Assembly: GCA_002914805.1 (NCBI GenBank) | Contig: JXTB01000110.1 | Location: 936,045-1,000,044, forward strand | From: Parasponia andersonii | Lineage: Eukaryota; Streptophyta; Magnoliopsida; Rosales; Cannabaceae | Direction of reading: 5' to 3' | DNA length: 64,000 bases | Shown: in pieces, positions 11,608-24,420 of the stretch | How the letters are laid out: every line of letters begins with the position of its first letter | Position numbering within the stretch: position 1 is the first letter of the stretch | Translations under genes and position numbers: made by a program | Notes under the pieces: model-generated | The model's input: only the letters and a program-made list of their open reading frames with translations | Database searches by the model: none | Told to the model about the DNA's origin: nothing

Positions 11608-13985
11608 GAAATGGTATTAGAGCTTCAGGCTTCAGATCCTTCTGGGATCTTGCTTGTGAGATTTTGTTGTATAAAAAGGATTTTGGAAAGTGTTTGATAA
11701 TTACCTCATACATCACTTAGGAATTGGCTAAATATATTGTCTTTACTCTAATTCATCTTGAATCTTTCATTTATCTCCTTAGAGTGAGTAAAGCTCTAGT
11801 ATCTTTAGGATGGTTATATCTCAGAAATTCTAGTTTCAGAGGTGTTGGGGTTGACATAAGACTAGTGGATTCCGATTCTATCAAAAATCTCTCGTTCAAA
11901 TAAAGATTCATTCTTGTACTCCTATATCCATTATGGTGATAAGCTATATGAATCTCGTAAGTTCTAAGATAGTAATTTGATGTATTATATCTTGAATGCC
12001 TTGAGTTAACTTTATTTGTATAAATGAAATTATTATATTAATCCATTAATTTTGGTTTACCTTTATTTACTCAGTTTGAGCAAATGGTGATAATGCTTGT
12101 GTTGAGATGTTTAAATCGATTGTATTGTTAGCATGACATATTATTTGTAGATTGACAAATTAAATATGATTATTTTACTAAACTTCCACTTAAAGATGTG
12201 ATATATTTCAATAATCTGTACATGATGTTAGTGATCTTTGGATTGTTAAATGCTTGTTAAGTAATAAATGATATTTCATTGATTAAGTGAAGTTGGGTTG
12301 ACCTTCCTTTGGAAGTTTCAATTGAATAATTGAGAACTGACGTGATTAATTTAATTTGGTATCTTAAATGTTGAGAATTCCTAGTATTGGAGACTTAGGA
12401 TGATTTCTCATTTGGATTTTAAATAGAATAAATTTGTTTTGAATACCTAAGTATAGAAGAGACTTAGGTAGTATGAACTAATACATGATATTTTTATTAG
12501 AACTTTTAAATTCACGAAATTATCTTTTCAAGTGACTACAAACTATGAATTCATATGCCTGATTTGGTGTTTAATAGAATTTGAGTCATGCAAATTAATA
12601 TGGTATTTCCTTTGGGAATATAAACTATGTTATTTAAAAAAAAAATCGTGGGATTAAAAAATGTTTAAAGTTGGTCAATTATATAAAAAAGTTATTTTCT
12701 CAAAACATGCTAGACAAGTTGGGTATGGCTTTCAAGGTACATGTATAAATATATATTTATATATATATATATATATATATATTGTTATTTACTTAGATCA
12801 AAAAGTTTAACTATGACACACTCTACTATTTTTTCGAAACGTTTTATAAAGTTTCTATCTTAAAAGTGTATTTTAAAACTATTTTTAATAAAATTGTTAG
12901 AGTGCGGTGAGTAAGTCATACCTAGAGTATTTCATAAATGCACAGACAACCTTACTAAAGTAAGTCATACCTAGAGTATTTCATAAATAAAGAATTGTAG
13001 AAATGTGTTTGCATATATGACATACCAGTTAAAAGAAAGTGCTTTTGAATTTCTTGGATATATTAGAAATGTTTGAAAACTTTTGAGAAAGTTTTGGGAT
13101 ATTAAGAAATCATGTAACTGTGATTAAAAGAGAATTGACAAAGTCTATTGTGCGTGAAAATTCCGATTGAAGTTATTAATATTGAGTTGAGTTTGAGATT
13201 CATTACTTGATTTGTGTTGAACTCAAGGATCATTGTGGTAGTATAAATAATGGTATTTGAAATCGGTTTATTCATGAGACTGTATAAAGAGTTGCTAAAC
13301 TCTTGCTATTATATTTTCAAAAAGAATACTTGGAGTTCAAATTTGGTTTATCAATGGCCAAGGTGAGACCTTATTATAAACTAGGGTAGTATTCTTGTGC
13401 GCTCCTAATTTTTGTATTACACATTTTCAAAAATATGTTTCAATTATTTTTGACTTAAAAATGAAATGAAGTTTGATAAGAGATAGGCGTTAGCGCAGAA
13501 ATGGCCTATTATATTGAAACCTTATTTTCGGGGCATTATAGTATTGTTGCTAGTTTTACTTACATACTAAATATCGAGTCATTTCTATATGATTTTTCCT
13601 TGTAACAAAAACTTAGAAAGTCTTGGAGGTGATTGATGTTATTATTATAATTCTGTATTGAATGGAGAACTTATAAAGTCTTTGGATTTAAATTTGATAT
13701 AAATGATTATCGTATGATATTATCATAGGTTAAAAAAAAAGACTTGGAAAGCTTGTGAGCTATATATATTATATGCATACTTGCATTTTATATGCTTGGA
13801 TCATTACTTGTACTATGAACTCTTTTGTTGGAGTTTTCCAATTTGTTATGATTCTAGTCTTATCTTTGACTAGAGATGTTTGATATACTCGGTTGCTTCT
13901 CACTCATCCAGAGGAACTGTAACTGACTTATGTCATTATATTCTTATTATGGTTTCTAACCATTGAACTTGTCTATCTTGTGTGG
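11608..13985 (+). mobile_element. Decayed interior of the Gypsy element (fossil)
   Basis: Sequence following the primer-binding site of the LTR at 7399-11607. No gag or pol frame is recognisable, and no matching 3' LTR in this orientation with linked coding was found. It is treated as the degenerate leader/interior of that element. It includes a short local duplication, GTAAGTCATACCTAGAGT at 12911 and 12960 (49-bp offset), and a TA microsatellite near 12752-12782. The right boundary is not defined. Confidence 0.4.
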
Positions 13986-14480
13986 TATAATACAAGGGTG
14001 AGCCAGCTCAGCCTATATTTTTATTAAAGGGTCTAGAACGGTCCACAGACCCAGCTCACATTTTATGCGGTCCGAATATGAGCCACAATATGAGTTTAAT
14101 TTTGTTATTATTCTATATTTTAAAGTATCAAATATGGGTCTAAAATCCATTCATATTCTTTTAAATTTTGAATAAATTAAAAATAAACAAAAATTAGTAA
14201 ATAAATAACATTAAAAGCATATAAACGAAAATATTTAACTAAGATTTTTTAAAAATTTTAATTAAAAAATCTATTTAAAATTATATATATATAAAAACTA
14301 AATGTGGGACTAATGTGGACAGATAGAAATGTAGACTGTGTCGGACTGGGCGGTGAGCCTATAAATCAGACTCAGCGGGCTCCTAGCATAAGTAACAAGC
14401 CAGCAGCCCAAGCCCATATAATATAAACCTAAATCAGACCAAAACCGTATTTTTTCTTTGGAATACGGGTAGGCCTACAA
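13986..14480. repeat. Unclassified repeat rich in GGGCC/AGCCCA words
   Basis: Contains repeated 'gagccagctcagcc' and 'agcccaagccca' type words like those in the hAT-type element at 38728-40256. Terminal repeats and a target duplication could not be located, so the class and limits are uncertain. A decayed hAT derivative is one reading. Confidence 0.25.
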
Positions 14481-15097
14481 AATCCGATCCACGATGACGT
14501 ATTTATTTTTGGTGTGATGATCAAGTCGTCTATTAATTTGAGCCACCTACGAATAACTCCAGTTAGGATTAGAAGCAGAAGAAGAAAAGCCCAAATACAT
14601 TAATTGTTTGCAAGTTCGGTGGTCCCACGCATCTAGATAGAAGAAGAAAGTTGCAATTCCTTGCTCGTGAACCTTAGAATGATTTGTGTTATGAGACAAC
14701 GTACAAAAGTTGAAGTTCATGTCTTTTAGTTAAGTACGGTCTTTATATAAATTTCACGGGCTGTTCATCAGTTCATGTGTATCTTTGGATCCATGCATGA
14801 ACCATCCAAAAAACTTTATTGTAACATAACAAAACAACAGCCAACAATATTACATGCTTCAACATCGATCGCTCTCCTTGTCCCTTTTTGCTACTCAATC
14901 AATAGTGCCAACGATTGGCTCTGTTACGTGCGTGTTTCTGGATAGTTCCCTAAGATAGGTCAAAACATGGGGCCAACGAGCCTAGATCATTTTCTATACT
15001 GTCCTCGTGATGATCACCGCACATGCATTTTGTCTAATTATTAGATGTTGAATTATTACATTATACTACCATATGAGATCTTACTGTATCATTATGT
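14481..15097. other. Non-coding stretch left of the Tat derivative
   Basis: No gene, repeat or terminal structure recognised. Base composition is more balanced than the neighbouring AT-rich DNA. It ends in GTTAC (15098-15102), the left copy of the target duplication of the adjoining element. Confidence 0.4.
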
Positions 15098-15102
15098 GTT
15101 AC

Positions 15103-15752
15103 TGTTGGAGCGGGTTTCTCATCAGCTGTCCACGTATCTCTGAACTGCTGATGTTGTATTCTCCAATTGTCCACGTGTCCTCTCTATCCCAAAGTACTCT
15201 GAACTCTAAGTAGGGTCGGAGAAGCGGGGATGACTACCTGCAAAGGCTCTCCGATGCTTAAGTCAGTGGTTTATCTTTGATACATGGTAGCAAGGAAATA
15301 TTTCAGTATGAGTATATTTTTGTTTCTTGCTCATAAGCTTTTTTATATATACTTTTTGTAAGCGTACATGCCTCTCTCTGGAACACATGACCCTAATATA
15401 TAGTCCTGAGATTGTGAACTATACGGGTCTCAATCTCAGGACTGAGTACCTTTCTCCTCAAAATCTTTTTTAGAAGTCACAGGCCAAGATTTCCGTGATC
15501 TTCTCTGTATCGCCGTAGCCTGATTTCNCCCCAGTTGTCGAGGTAAGGGTCGGACTAGGCCAAGACTGTCCAGGGTCTATGATGGGCTCGGCCCTAACTT
15601 CGGACGGCCTAATGGCCGATTATGAGATCACGTGCGACCCGCGTGGCCTTTAACTAATTACTCTCGACACCTGTCAGACGGTAGACCCCTTTTGTGACCT
15701 ATTCAACCGCTCGGCCATCCACGTGGCGTATGGCTTGGAAACGGGTCCCACA
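15103..15752 (-). repeat. 3' LTR of the Tat derivative
   Basis: It begins TGTTGGAG and ends CCCACA on the plus strand. The reverse complement aligns along its length with the LTR at 62663-63491 and is shorter by one internal repeat block. It contains a near-perfect inverted repeat (AGTCCTGAGATTGTGAAC ... CTCAATCTCAGGACT, 15402-15443) that sits just upstream of the LTR's TATA region in element sense. The adjoining polypurine tract supports its identity as the 3' LTR. Confidence 0.85.
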
Positions 15753-16095
15753 ACTGCCCTTATTTCCCTACTTGACGGATTCGTATCCATCAAGTAGGGT
15801 AATCGTCTCTCCGTTCCTCCAATCTGGAGGATGCACGTAGTTCCCCTCTTACCGATGCGGAGACATGCCATCCCATATCATGAAATCTGTTTGAATTTTG
15901 AAGTTCTGACTGTTCGGTCTCCCTTATTCTCCTCTTTTCCAGAAAAAACTCTTCGGCTCCCCTTCTATAAAAGCCGCAATTGCATTCGTTCGCCACTTTA
16001 CTAAAATCTTCAATCATTCTAGCCTCATAAAATCCTAGGGTTTCCGCTTCCTTCCCCTCTAAAGACTTTTACTCTTTCAGTCATATTTCGGAATA

Positions 16096-18860
16096 ATGGC
16101 TTCAAGTCAAAACTAGGAATTGCGACCCGTTGTAGATTCAGAGCTGGATTCACTGAGGAGGCAGCTCTGCCTCCCCGGAGGAGTAACACTATAACGGGTT
16201 GAGGGCCCTGCGGACTAGTATCTTCGTCCTTGCATCCCCGAGGGTTCCATCATCTTGGGCAGAAAGCACCTATGATTCCCTCTTCCTCCCCTGATCTACC
16301 AATTCTTTGCTCTGACGGGAATCCATCTGATGCAGCTGAATGCAAATGGGATCATGATTCTGATGGGGCTTTTCACCCTGTCAGTTATCTATAATATGCA
16401 TATTGACCTGGAGGTGGTCTTTTATGCTTATAAGCTTATCCTCATCCCTAAGAAAGGCTCCTACCCCACCTTCTACCTCCAACCGCTGCCAGGACGTCAC
16501 ATCTTTTGGGGGTTGCCATGGTCGGACAAACAATGGGACTCTCACGCCAGGCTATATGCCGTTGGAGGGGCGTGGTGCTCCCCTTGGGTGAACGGAGAGC
16601 ATTTCCAAGTTCCCTCGACCTTCCTGTAGAGTAAGTATTAGGTCATGATTTTTGGGTCTGTGCCTTCTCCCGATATTATTGCTCATGTTATTTTGTCTTG
16701 TGCAGCCTCGGCAGAAGAGAATAGGTTTGAGCCGCATTTGTCGGCAGGGCGGCTCAAAGGCCTGGAGGGGATCATAATCTTTGGCTCTCCCGGGGAGTGC
16801 AGGCACATCCAAGCCGTCCTTAACCCCCTAACGATGAACCTGATGCCAAGGATGGTTTCATACCTCCCATTCCCCTTGGATACCTGGGTCATCACCAAAC
16901 ACATACAGAGCCGACTCGACGCCTCTGCCCTGAACTGATTTTGCCGGGACAAAAATGACCGGATCGCCATAGTGAGTCGGCAGGTCACGGCTTCAAGCCA
17001 GTTGGCGGGTACCAACGATCTGGTGGCGCCGTCCAACCACGAGTTTGAGGAGGCCGTGAGGCTTGTGGCCGAGGAGTGTGTCAGGCTCCGCAAGGAAAAA
17101 AATGCCGCCCCCAAGAGGGCTAGAGATAAGTTCATTTTCACATCCTTGAGCTCTATGGGTCGGACTGCGGCCGTGAGCTAATCTCGTTATTTGTTCTTCG
17201 CAGGTTCTGAGATGGGCCCGTCGGTTGGCCCCTCACCTGTCAAGGGGGGAGCTGCGGCACATAAAGCTCACGCCAAGGCACCCGCTGGCCGGCGCCTCGT
17301 GGTGCTTTTAGGAGGAGAAAAGCCAGCGGTCCCCCGCTCCGACGCAGGTAGACCTCCATCCGGGGGACCGTTTGCCACCCGGATCGTGCGCGGGGAAGAG
17401 ACGACGCTGAGTCCGGCTAGGGGGTTTGCTGCAGCAATCTCGTTCACCCCTGACTCCGGTTCGAAATCGAGCGTTGTTAGCCTCGGTGGAGAGATCATCG
17501 AGCTCAGTGGGAGAGCTCCGAGACTAAAATCCAGACTATCCTCCCCTCCCCCGGTCCCTACAAAGCGGCAAAGCGAGGCCGGCTTGTCCAACAAAGAAGA
17601 GGGCCGGGTGGAAAAGAGGGGCAGGGTCGCCCCCTCGTCTGACAGTGACAACGATGGGGCGACGTGACCCTTCTAAGGAGAAAATGGTCGGCACGTAGCG
17701 GCCTGCCCAGAGGAGATGCACTGCCTTCCACCGCAGCCGATGGCGCTCCTGATGGCGCCGGACTTCCCTCAGTCCCTATCGCCATTGCCTTGGAGGCGTG
17801 CCCGGTGGGCGGAGAGGGTACCCTTATGGCCAGCAGGGCGGGGCTGTGTTCCCCAGGTGTGGGCGACGCCCAAAGGGAGGGTCCAACCGCAGAGCCAGAG
17901 CTGGAGGCGCTCACTTTGGAGAATGTCGAGCTTGTCACCACACGCACCTTCGTGCAGGTTTATTCCACTCAATTACTTCTATGTTTTTCAACATCTTTGC
18001 TAAATGCTGACTCCCCCTTTGTTGTTTAACTTACAGCTGTCTGCCATCCAGTCCTTCAACTCTTCTCGTGTCAGGGATCTGACCGAGGACCTGAGTTTCC
18101 GTTTTGCACTGGCCGAGTGCAGCGAGGCCGCCCTCGTCGAATTGAGGTCTGACTTCGATATATATCGGAGCCTCGAGGAGGCGAGGGTCAGTAGCACGGT
18201 GGCTCACGCTCTGAGTATCGAGAGGACCAAATAAGAGGAGCCGGCTGTGAGACTGGCTCAAGCGGAGGCTGACAAACTTGCCCAATCCGAAGCCGCCAGA
18301 CTGGCCCAGGGCGAGCTGAGGATCAACGAGCAAGAGTTACAGAGCGCAGGGGCAGAGATGGGACTGGCCTTCATTGCTCGTGATAAGGCTGTTGAGGACA
18401 CAAAGGAAGCGAGAAAAGCCGAGACGATAGCCAAACTAGAGGCCCACTCTCTGCAACACAGACTTATCGGCCCCATGAGGCAAACCAATATCGCATTTTG
18501 GATCACAAAAATCTGATGGGTGCTCAGGTGGAGATATCTCGTAAACACTGCGATGACCTCGCTGGTATTAACTCTTTATTGGTCGACTTGTCGCAGTGGC
18601 AGGCGGAGCTCAGGTTAGCGGTGCTGAAGGATAGGCTGGCCGACGCGGAGAAATTAAAAACAAGGTACCAGAGGCAGGTGGACTTCCTTTCTGCGGAAAG
18701 TTATAGGTCTGGCTGGGAGAATAGAGAGTTTGAAAGCCACGCTGAGGTGGTAATGCCAGACCAATTTGACGATCAGAAAGGCGTCGAGAGGGACCATTAC
18801 TCCGTCAAGCACTACATGCAGCAGCTCAGGGACGCATTGCTCTTATATATATTGTCCTGA
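16096..18860 (+). pseudogene. Antisense extra gene of the Tat element, PF04195-like, intron-bearing (fossil)
   Basis: Coding-like, GC-rich sequence on the plus strand, opposite to the element's own LTR sense. The stretch at 16330-16629 resembles the plant 'putative gypsy-type transposase' domain (PF04195/Transposase_28). Recognisable features are a long N-terminal hydrophobic/aromatic segment, then LQPLPGRHIFWGLPWSDKQW. Further on is a Pro/Ser/Arg-rich linker (about 17200-17900) and an Ala/Leu/Glu-rich stretch likely to form a coiled coil (about 18040-18850). Intron-like segments with GT...AG borders separate the coding blocks, near 16631-16705, 17172-17202 and 17959-18036. Extra antisense ORFs with such domains are known from Tat-type elements; their function is unknown. 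This copy is broken. Confidence 0.65.
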
Positions 18861-19441
18861 GATTGTGAACCATGCGGGTCTCAATCTCAGGACTGAGTAC
18901 CTTTCTCCTCAAAATCTTTTTCAGAAGTCATTGGTCGAGATTTCCTTGATCTCCTCTGTATCGCTGTAGCCTAATTTCTGCCGCCTCTTACGGCTTGAAT
19001 CTGTCAGGGGTGAGATTTGGGTAAATCGCCGTTCCGTCAGGATGGCTTGCTCCTTGCGCACGCCTACCCAGGATCGTATTAAATGCTCTGTCTGGGTCTG
19101 GAGTCGTGAGTTACTTTCCATTGTATTCAGGTGAAAGACCCTTGGTGCTTCCGACCCCCCCAACTGTCGAGGTAAGGGCCATTGTATTCAGGTGGAAGAC
19201 CTTTGGGGCTTCCGATCCCCCAGCTATTGAGGTAAGGGTCAGACTGGGCCAAGACTATCCAGGGTCTGTGATGGGCTCGGCCCTAACTTCGGACGGCCCA
19301 ATGGCCGATTGTGAGATCACGTGCGACCCGCGTGGCCTTTAACTAATTACTCTCGACACCTGTCGGACGGTAGACCTTTTTTGTGACCTGTTCAACCGCT
19401 CGGCTATCCACGTGGCGTATAATTTGGGAACGGATCCCACA
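18844..19441 (-). repeat. Partial 5' LTR of the Tat derivative
   Basis: Matches the inner part of the LTR at 15103-15752 and the LTR at 62663-63491. It carries the same inverted repeat (18854-18893) and ends in CCCACA directly at the right GTTAC duplication. A local internal duplication (two blocks containing TTCAGGTGGAAGACC-like text near 19128-19200) parallels the doubled block in the LTR at 62663-63491. Confidence 0.82.
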
Positions 19442-19446
19442 GTTAC

Positions 19447-20820
19447 AACGTTGTATTACGTTAAAATTAAACACAAATTGTATGAATATTTCTTGTATAT
19501 ATTGGTGACGACTAACTTTATGTACTTTCATTTAATTTCTGATTATATTAATGAGGAAACTTTTATCCAAACTCTTTAAAATCAACGACTGTGAGAAGTT
19601 AATCATTATTTTTCTGTCCCCGTAGAAGAATTCTCCAATATTATTTTGTGTGAAACGGTTTCACATGACTCGTTCATTCCCTAATGATAAATAACAAGAT
19701 CAGAATTGCTATCGAAAATCTGGAACAAAAGTTAGAATTTTTTTAATTTTTTGATTAAAACTGGACTTAGAGAATTAGCATCAAGAAAGGGACTGTGTAC
19801 TAGTATATATATACATATATGGATAAATAAGGGTTGTGTTATTAATAGATTTCCAACTAAGTCCTATACCGTTGGCAGTACGTACAAATTCATTTCTTAC
19901 ACTTTCTTTAAGCAAGTCAGTTGCTAGAACTGGCCTTCTTATTCCTTGATCTCTTCCATAAATTATGCTGAAATTTTCTTCGTTTAATCTGGCCTCCTTA
20001 TTATTATCTCCCATTCATTTGTCTCTTCCTATATGTATGGAACTGGGAATCGTTAATTGTCTCCATTTCTTGTTGACTCCAATAAAGTGACACATGCTAA
20101 TCATTTATGGGGACTTAATTAAGCTTGGATTCAAATTCTGTTTTCATTTTCGAAGACAAATAAATAATAAGGCACTACAATAATGGTAGGAAATGTATCT
20201 AGCAAAAGAAAAGTGTCAAAACCCCTTGCTATCCAATCCACATGGCCAAGTACGTATTAACAAATAGACAGTACATATTCCCCACGTTGAGTTAAAAACA
20301 ATATTTGATTCAAGAAGAAGGAAAATTAAATTATAGTGTTATTAATCATACATTAAACAAATGATCGAGATCAGCTTGCCTTTATGATTAGGTTAATTAG
20401 AGTATGACTTTTCTTAATAAGTAGCTGATTAATTTATGGCATATTTTTCAGGATAATATAAGTTTTTTTTTTCCCTTCGAATCGTGACATGGAATTAAAG
20501 GCCGATTTTTTAAACTATTTTGTGCTGGTGAATCTGAAACTATACCTTTCGTAGAGATATTAATGAATTTTTACTTTTAACTAGCAAAGATAGAGCCGAT
20601 TTAAACGGGGGTTTCAAGTTTTCAGATTAATAGGAAATTGAGTAGAGTGATTCGATGATGTGAAAATTTGCCTTTCTGTATTTGGTTATATATTGCAATC
20701 TTATCCCTAATTTAAAGAAATGTCCGAAAATTATGTATTTGTTGTAGGCTTGTAAGATTCAGATTCAGGTTAATTTCAATTCCACCAGTTTTGGGAGGTT
20801 TGGCTTTACATCAAAGTATG
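19447..20820. other. Non-coding stretch
   Basis: AT-rich DNA with no open frame of substance and no bounded repeat recognised. Confidence 0.45.
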
Positions 20821-21001
20821 GCTAAGTGTACTCCATGAATTTGTACATTATCAAGCAAAGGTGTTAGTTGGGTCATGTCGTGTTGGTCAGACTTATTTAG
20901 CCACAGTACATACATGTCTCATACTATGATAGTCTGGACACGATTAGTAATTATGTCGTACTAGTCCGGGTATGATTGTCGGGTTCGACCCGTTAAGTCC
21001 A
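20821..21001. repeat. Left part of a repeat split by a solo LTR
   Basis: Contains GTCGTGTTGGTCAGAC, TCTGGACACGATTAGTAATT and similar words that recur in altered form at 24235-24400. It ends in GTCCA, the left target duplication of the solo LTR that follows. I read 20821-21001 and 23207-24420 as one older unclassified repeat into which that LTR inserted. Confidence 0.35.
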
Positions 21002-23201
21002 TGTCGAATCCCACATTTTTTTAATATTATATCAATATTTATATAATAAGTGAGGCCCACGCCCATTTTGAAAAGTAAAATGGACTCGTCTCTTTCTCTG
21101 TATCTCTCTCTTCCTCTATCCGACAGAACCAAAACATAAATATATATATATATATATAATGTTCAACCGCCAAACCTCTCATGATGTCCTTTTTGGTGTC
21201 ATTGAGCTACACCACTCCTGGAATCAGAAACCTAAGACCAGACAAGATTAGCACCTCCGGTCTCGTGGCCTAAAATGCCTCCGTTCGCCACTGGTGCTTC
21301 CGTGAAGCTGTGACTATTTTTCCCGATGCCGGTGAGTTTCTGGCAACATTTTCCATAAAATCGATTGGGTTCGGTGAGTTTCTGGCAACATTTTCCATAA
21401 AATCGATTGGGTTCGATTCGTCTCTTCATGATCTTTCATATGGTATATATACCTCAACTTGAATTTCTCAGATTGAATTTTGCTATTTTTGAACAATTTT
21501 GAGTTATTGTAGTTTTATATTGAAAATTTTTAATCCGAACATTGAATCATAAAATAAACCTCATATTTATGATGAACTCATGAAACAAGAATTTTGATAT
21601 ATATATATATATATATATATTGACTATGTTTGGTGATAGGCACAAAAAAATATCTGACGGCTCAAATTTTCTCGTTTTGTGTGTTATGGGCCCAAGATCA
21701 GCCTGAGCTCAAATTAGTCAAGATATATATATATATATATCTAATCTAGTATTTTTATGTGCTTTAAATTCAACGGTGAAGTCTGTTTCACAATCTAAAG
21801 CTCCGATTGTTTTAATTCTATCGATTAAATATGGGAAAACGACACCTGACCCTCCAAAGGATGCCAAATATCCTCCATATCACTGTAACGCTATTTGAAC
21901 ACTCGATTGAGGTACAAATTTAATTACCTAGTTTTATACTTGATTTCATTTAAGATTTGCATTATGACTATTTTGCCAAAAATCATGAATTAAACGATAT
22001 TTTAATGAACTATTGGAAAATCTTAGATTATTCTTGAATTAGACTGTGTAACTTCTATACATATTTATAAAATCGTGATCTTGGGGTGATTCAGCGGATT
22101 TCCTACCCAAGATACAATAAATTCCAAAATAATATCAAGTGAAGCTTTAAAGCATTGTTTTGTTACGTTTTGCATGGTAATTATATACATTTGATTACAT
22201 GTTATACATACCATATGACTATACATGAGATACCTCTTAGGCATTGTGTTGTTATAGTAGGTGAACTAGTACACTTGCTCTCAGTGAGTGCCCGTAAACT
22301 CGCGTGAGGTTTTTTTTTATTATTCATATTCGATAAGTGTAGGCATTTAGTTACCCCTCCCGTTCGGTAGGCTTAGATACATGGGTGACCGTATGGTTTT
22401 CTGGGATAGGTATCAAGTAGAAAGTATTTAATACACTTAGTATGAATTACTCTAATTCTTGATGATAGGATGTGAGCTCATGGAATGAGCTGATTCATGA
22501 TATATACAATCTTGCGATTTAAAGTTTTGGTTTTGAACATATGATTATTATGGAGAATAATTATTTTATAAAATTGTTCTATAAATAGAATTTGGAAAAG
22601 GTATTAACTATGTAGGTTTGGTAAAATTACATCCATTTAAAAAAATAATTGACTTTCTACTGAGCATTCACGTGCTCACCCCCTACTTTCTTTCACTTTT
22701 AGATGTTGATTTATTTTGTAGTAATTGTTCTGGTGACTTGACAAGTATGCTTTGCATGTGTTTGCAGTTTCAATCCTCCACATTGGTTGGTTTGTACTCT
22801 GTATTTTCTTCTCTTTTCTATGTCAAATTTATTTAGCTAATAGTAGCATATTTACTAAGTAGATATATGAGGATAAATTTTGCTATTAAATTGAGCTCTT
22901 AGAAATACAAATGATTTTATTTAAATTGTTTGAACATCGGATTCATTTTATTGAGCTTCATGATTTGAAATGAAAATTTTTCAAATGAATTAAATGAAAT
23001 TCCTCTAAATATTAAGTGCATATTTTCTAAAGAAATTAAAAGTTATGAGAAGATTCTTACTTTTGAATTTTACATGCTTTTGAGGACTAAAAATTAAAAT
23101 TTTAAATATTAAATTTGCTAGAATTTCGTAAAAATTACCATTTATCACTATTTCAATATAAAATTACTAAGAGTCACAAACTTGGATTTCTGGTCATGAT
23201 A
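21002..23201 (+). mobile_element. Large Gypsy solo LTR (fossil)
   Basis: It starts TGTCGAATCCC and ends GGTCATGATA. Perfect 5-bp target duplications GTCCA flank it (20997-21001 and 23202-23206). It matches the other copies of the 2.2-kb LTR family across its length, including the TTGACTATGTTTGGTGATAGG segment (21620) and the ACTGAGCATTCACGTGCTCACC segment (22660). No primer site or internal region follows, so this is a solo LTR left by recombination. A 42-bp tandem duplication lies inside it (21331-21414). Confidence 0.85.
21331..21414. repeat. 42-bp tandem duplication within the solo LTR
   Basis: GGTGAGTTTCTGGCAACATT begins at 21331 and again at 21373. The two 42-bp units look identical by eye, so this is a local, recent duplication absent from the other LTR copies. 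Confidence 0.9.
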
Positions 23202-23206
23202 GTCCA

Positions 23207-24420
23207 TGTACTCGTGCTATGCATGTACCATACGTATGTCTGATTCTATGCCTTTAATGTGCCATTATCATCCTTGTCTATTTTTGTGTCTAATTATTTC
23301 TATTTTCAATATTATATTATTACCATACTTAATTGTGCTCGTTTATAGTATTGGACTATTTTTTTTTTATGTCTAATCATGCTCGTTTCTGATGTGGTAT
23401 TTACATGCCTAATCGTGTCTATTTTCGATATTATGCTATTTTCATACTAATTGTACCCATTTTAGACACCATCTTATTTCCATGCCTAATATTGCTTATT
23501 TTGTATTATCTTATTCTTGCATCTAACCTTGACTATTTTTTAGATCATATATGATTTCAAGCTTAATATTATTTTATCTTCAAACTCTTATTGTTCTTGT
23601 TCCATAATTGTGCCCATATTTGATTTTTTTTTTTCAAATTTAGTTATTTTAATACTATTAAAGATATTTTTTTTAAGTAATTATGAATAATGAATTTTTT
23701 AATTATTATGTAATACAAAGAAATTATTTAAAAATTGAGATAAATTTTTTATATAAATATAATTTTTTATATAAATATAAATACAAATCTAAATTGAAAT
23801 ATTAGAGTGTACATAAGAAATGATAATTAATTAAAATTTTTATAGTTAAAGTATATTCCAACTAAATTAGAATCTACTCAAATTATATCAAAATGTATAA
23901 CTCAAAAGTCATGATTAGCACATACCTAAACTGTATTTTTCTTTTTTAATATTTTAAGGATTTTTTATCAGAGATGAGTTTTGCCTTAGATTCTCAATAT
24001 CTTTAAGCTCTTTTGTTCAAACTTATTAAATTTTGGTACTTTTTTGTTTTAAAAAAATTGAAATTGATGTAATATTTATAATATATATTATTTTTATCTA
24101 GAAAATATTTTAATTTTAATTTTTCTAATTTTTTTTACATTTATTGTATTAAAATTATTTCCAAAAAAATTTAAAATGAATTTAAAATTTTCAAACTAAT
24201 TACTTTTCTTAATCTCGTCTATTGTGTTTGTTTTTCATGTCTGTCGTGCCAATGCCCATGTCTGTGCTGTGCCAACTCAAGTACGTTTACTTATTGTACC
24301 GTGCAAGCCTAGGCACGGTTATTAATTGTATTATGCCTTGTTGACTTATGGTCATATCGTGGCTATGCTGGCCTATTAATATCAGCTTATCTTGATATCA
24401 CTATTCTCAAGTGTCCAAAA
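23207..24420. repeat. Right part of the repeat split by the solo LTR
   Basis: Begins TGTACTCGTGC just after the right GTCCA. It continues with repeated TTATTTTCAT-like and 'catgcctaat.gtg' phrases (23220-23620), AT-rich middle DNA, and GC-richer words at 24235-24400 that resemble 20870-20990. The class is unknown. Confidence 0.3.

Larger units (their letters stand above)
15103..19441 (-). mobile_element. Tat-lineage Ty3/Gypsy derivative lacking gag-pol (fossil)
   Basis: A single insertion of 4.3 kb bounded by the 5-bp target duplication GTTAC (15098-15102 and 19442-19446). Its parts, in plus-strand order, are a minus-oriented LTR at 15103-15752, a purine tract on the minus strand (about 15753-15771), an internal region with a plus-strand gene, and a second partial LTR in the same orientation at about 18844-19441. 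Both LTRs match the LTR at 62663-63491 as reverse complement, so the element itself reads on the minus strand and the internal gene is antisense to it. No gag, protease, RT or integrase is present. It is broken, with several interruptions. A single ambiguous base lies in the left LTR. Confidence 0.85.
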
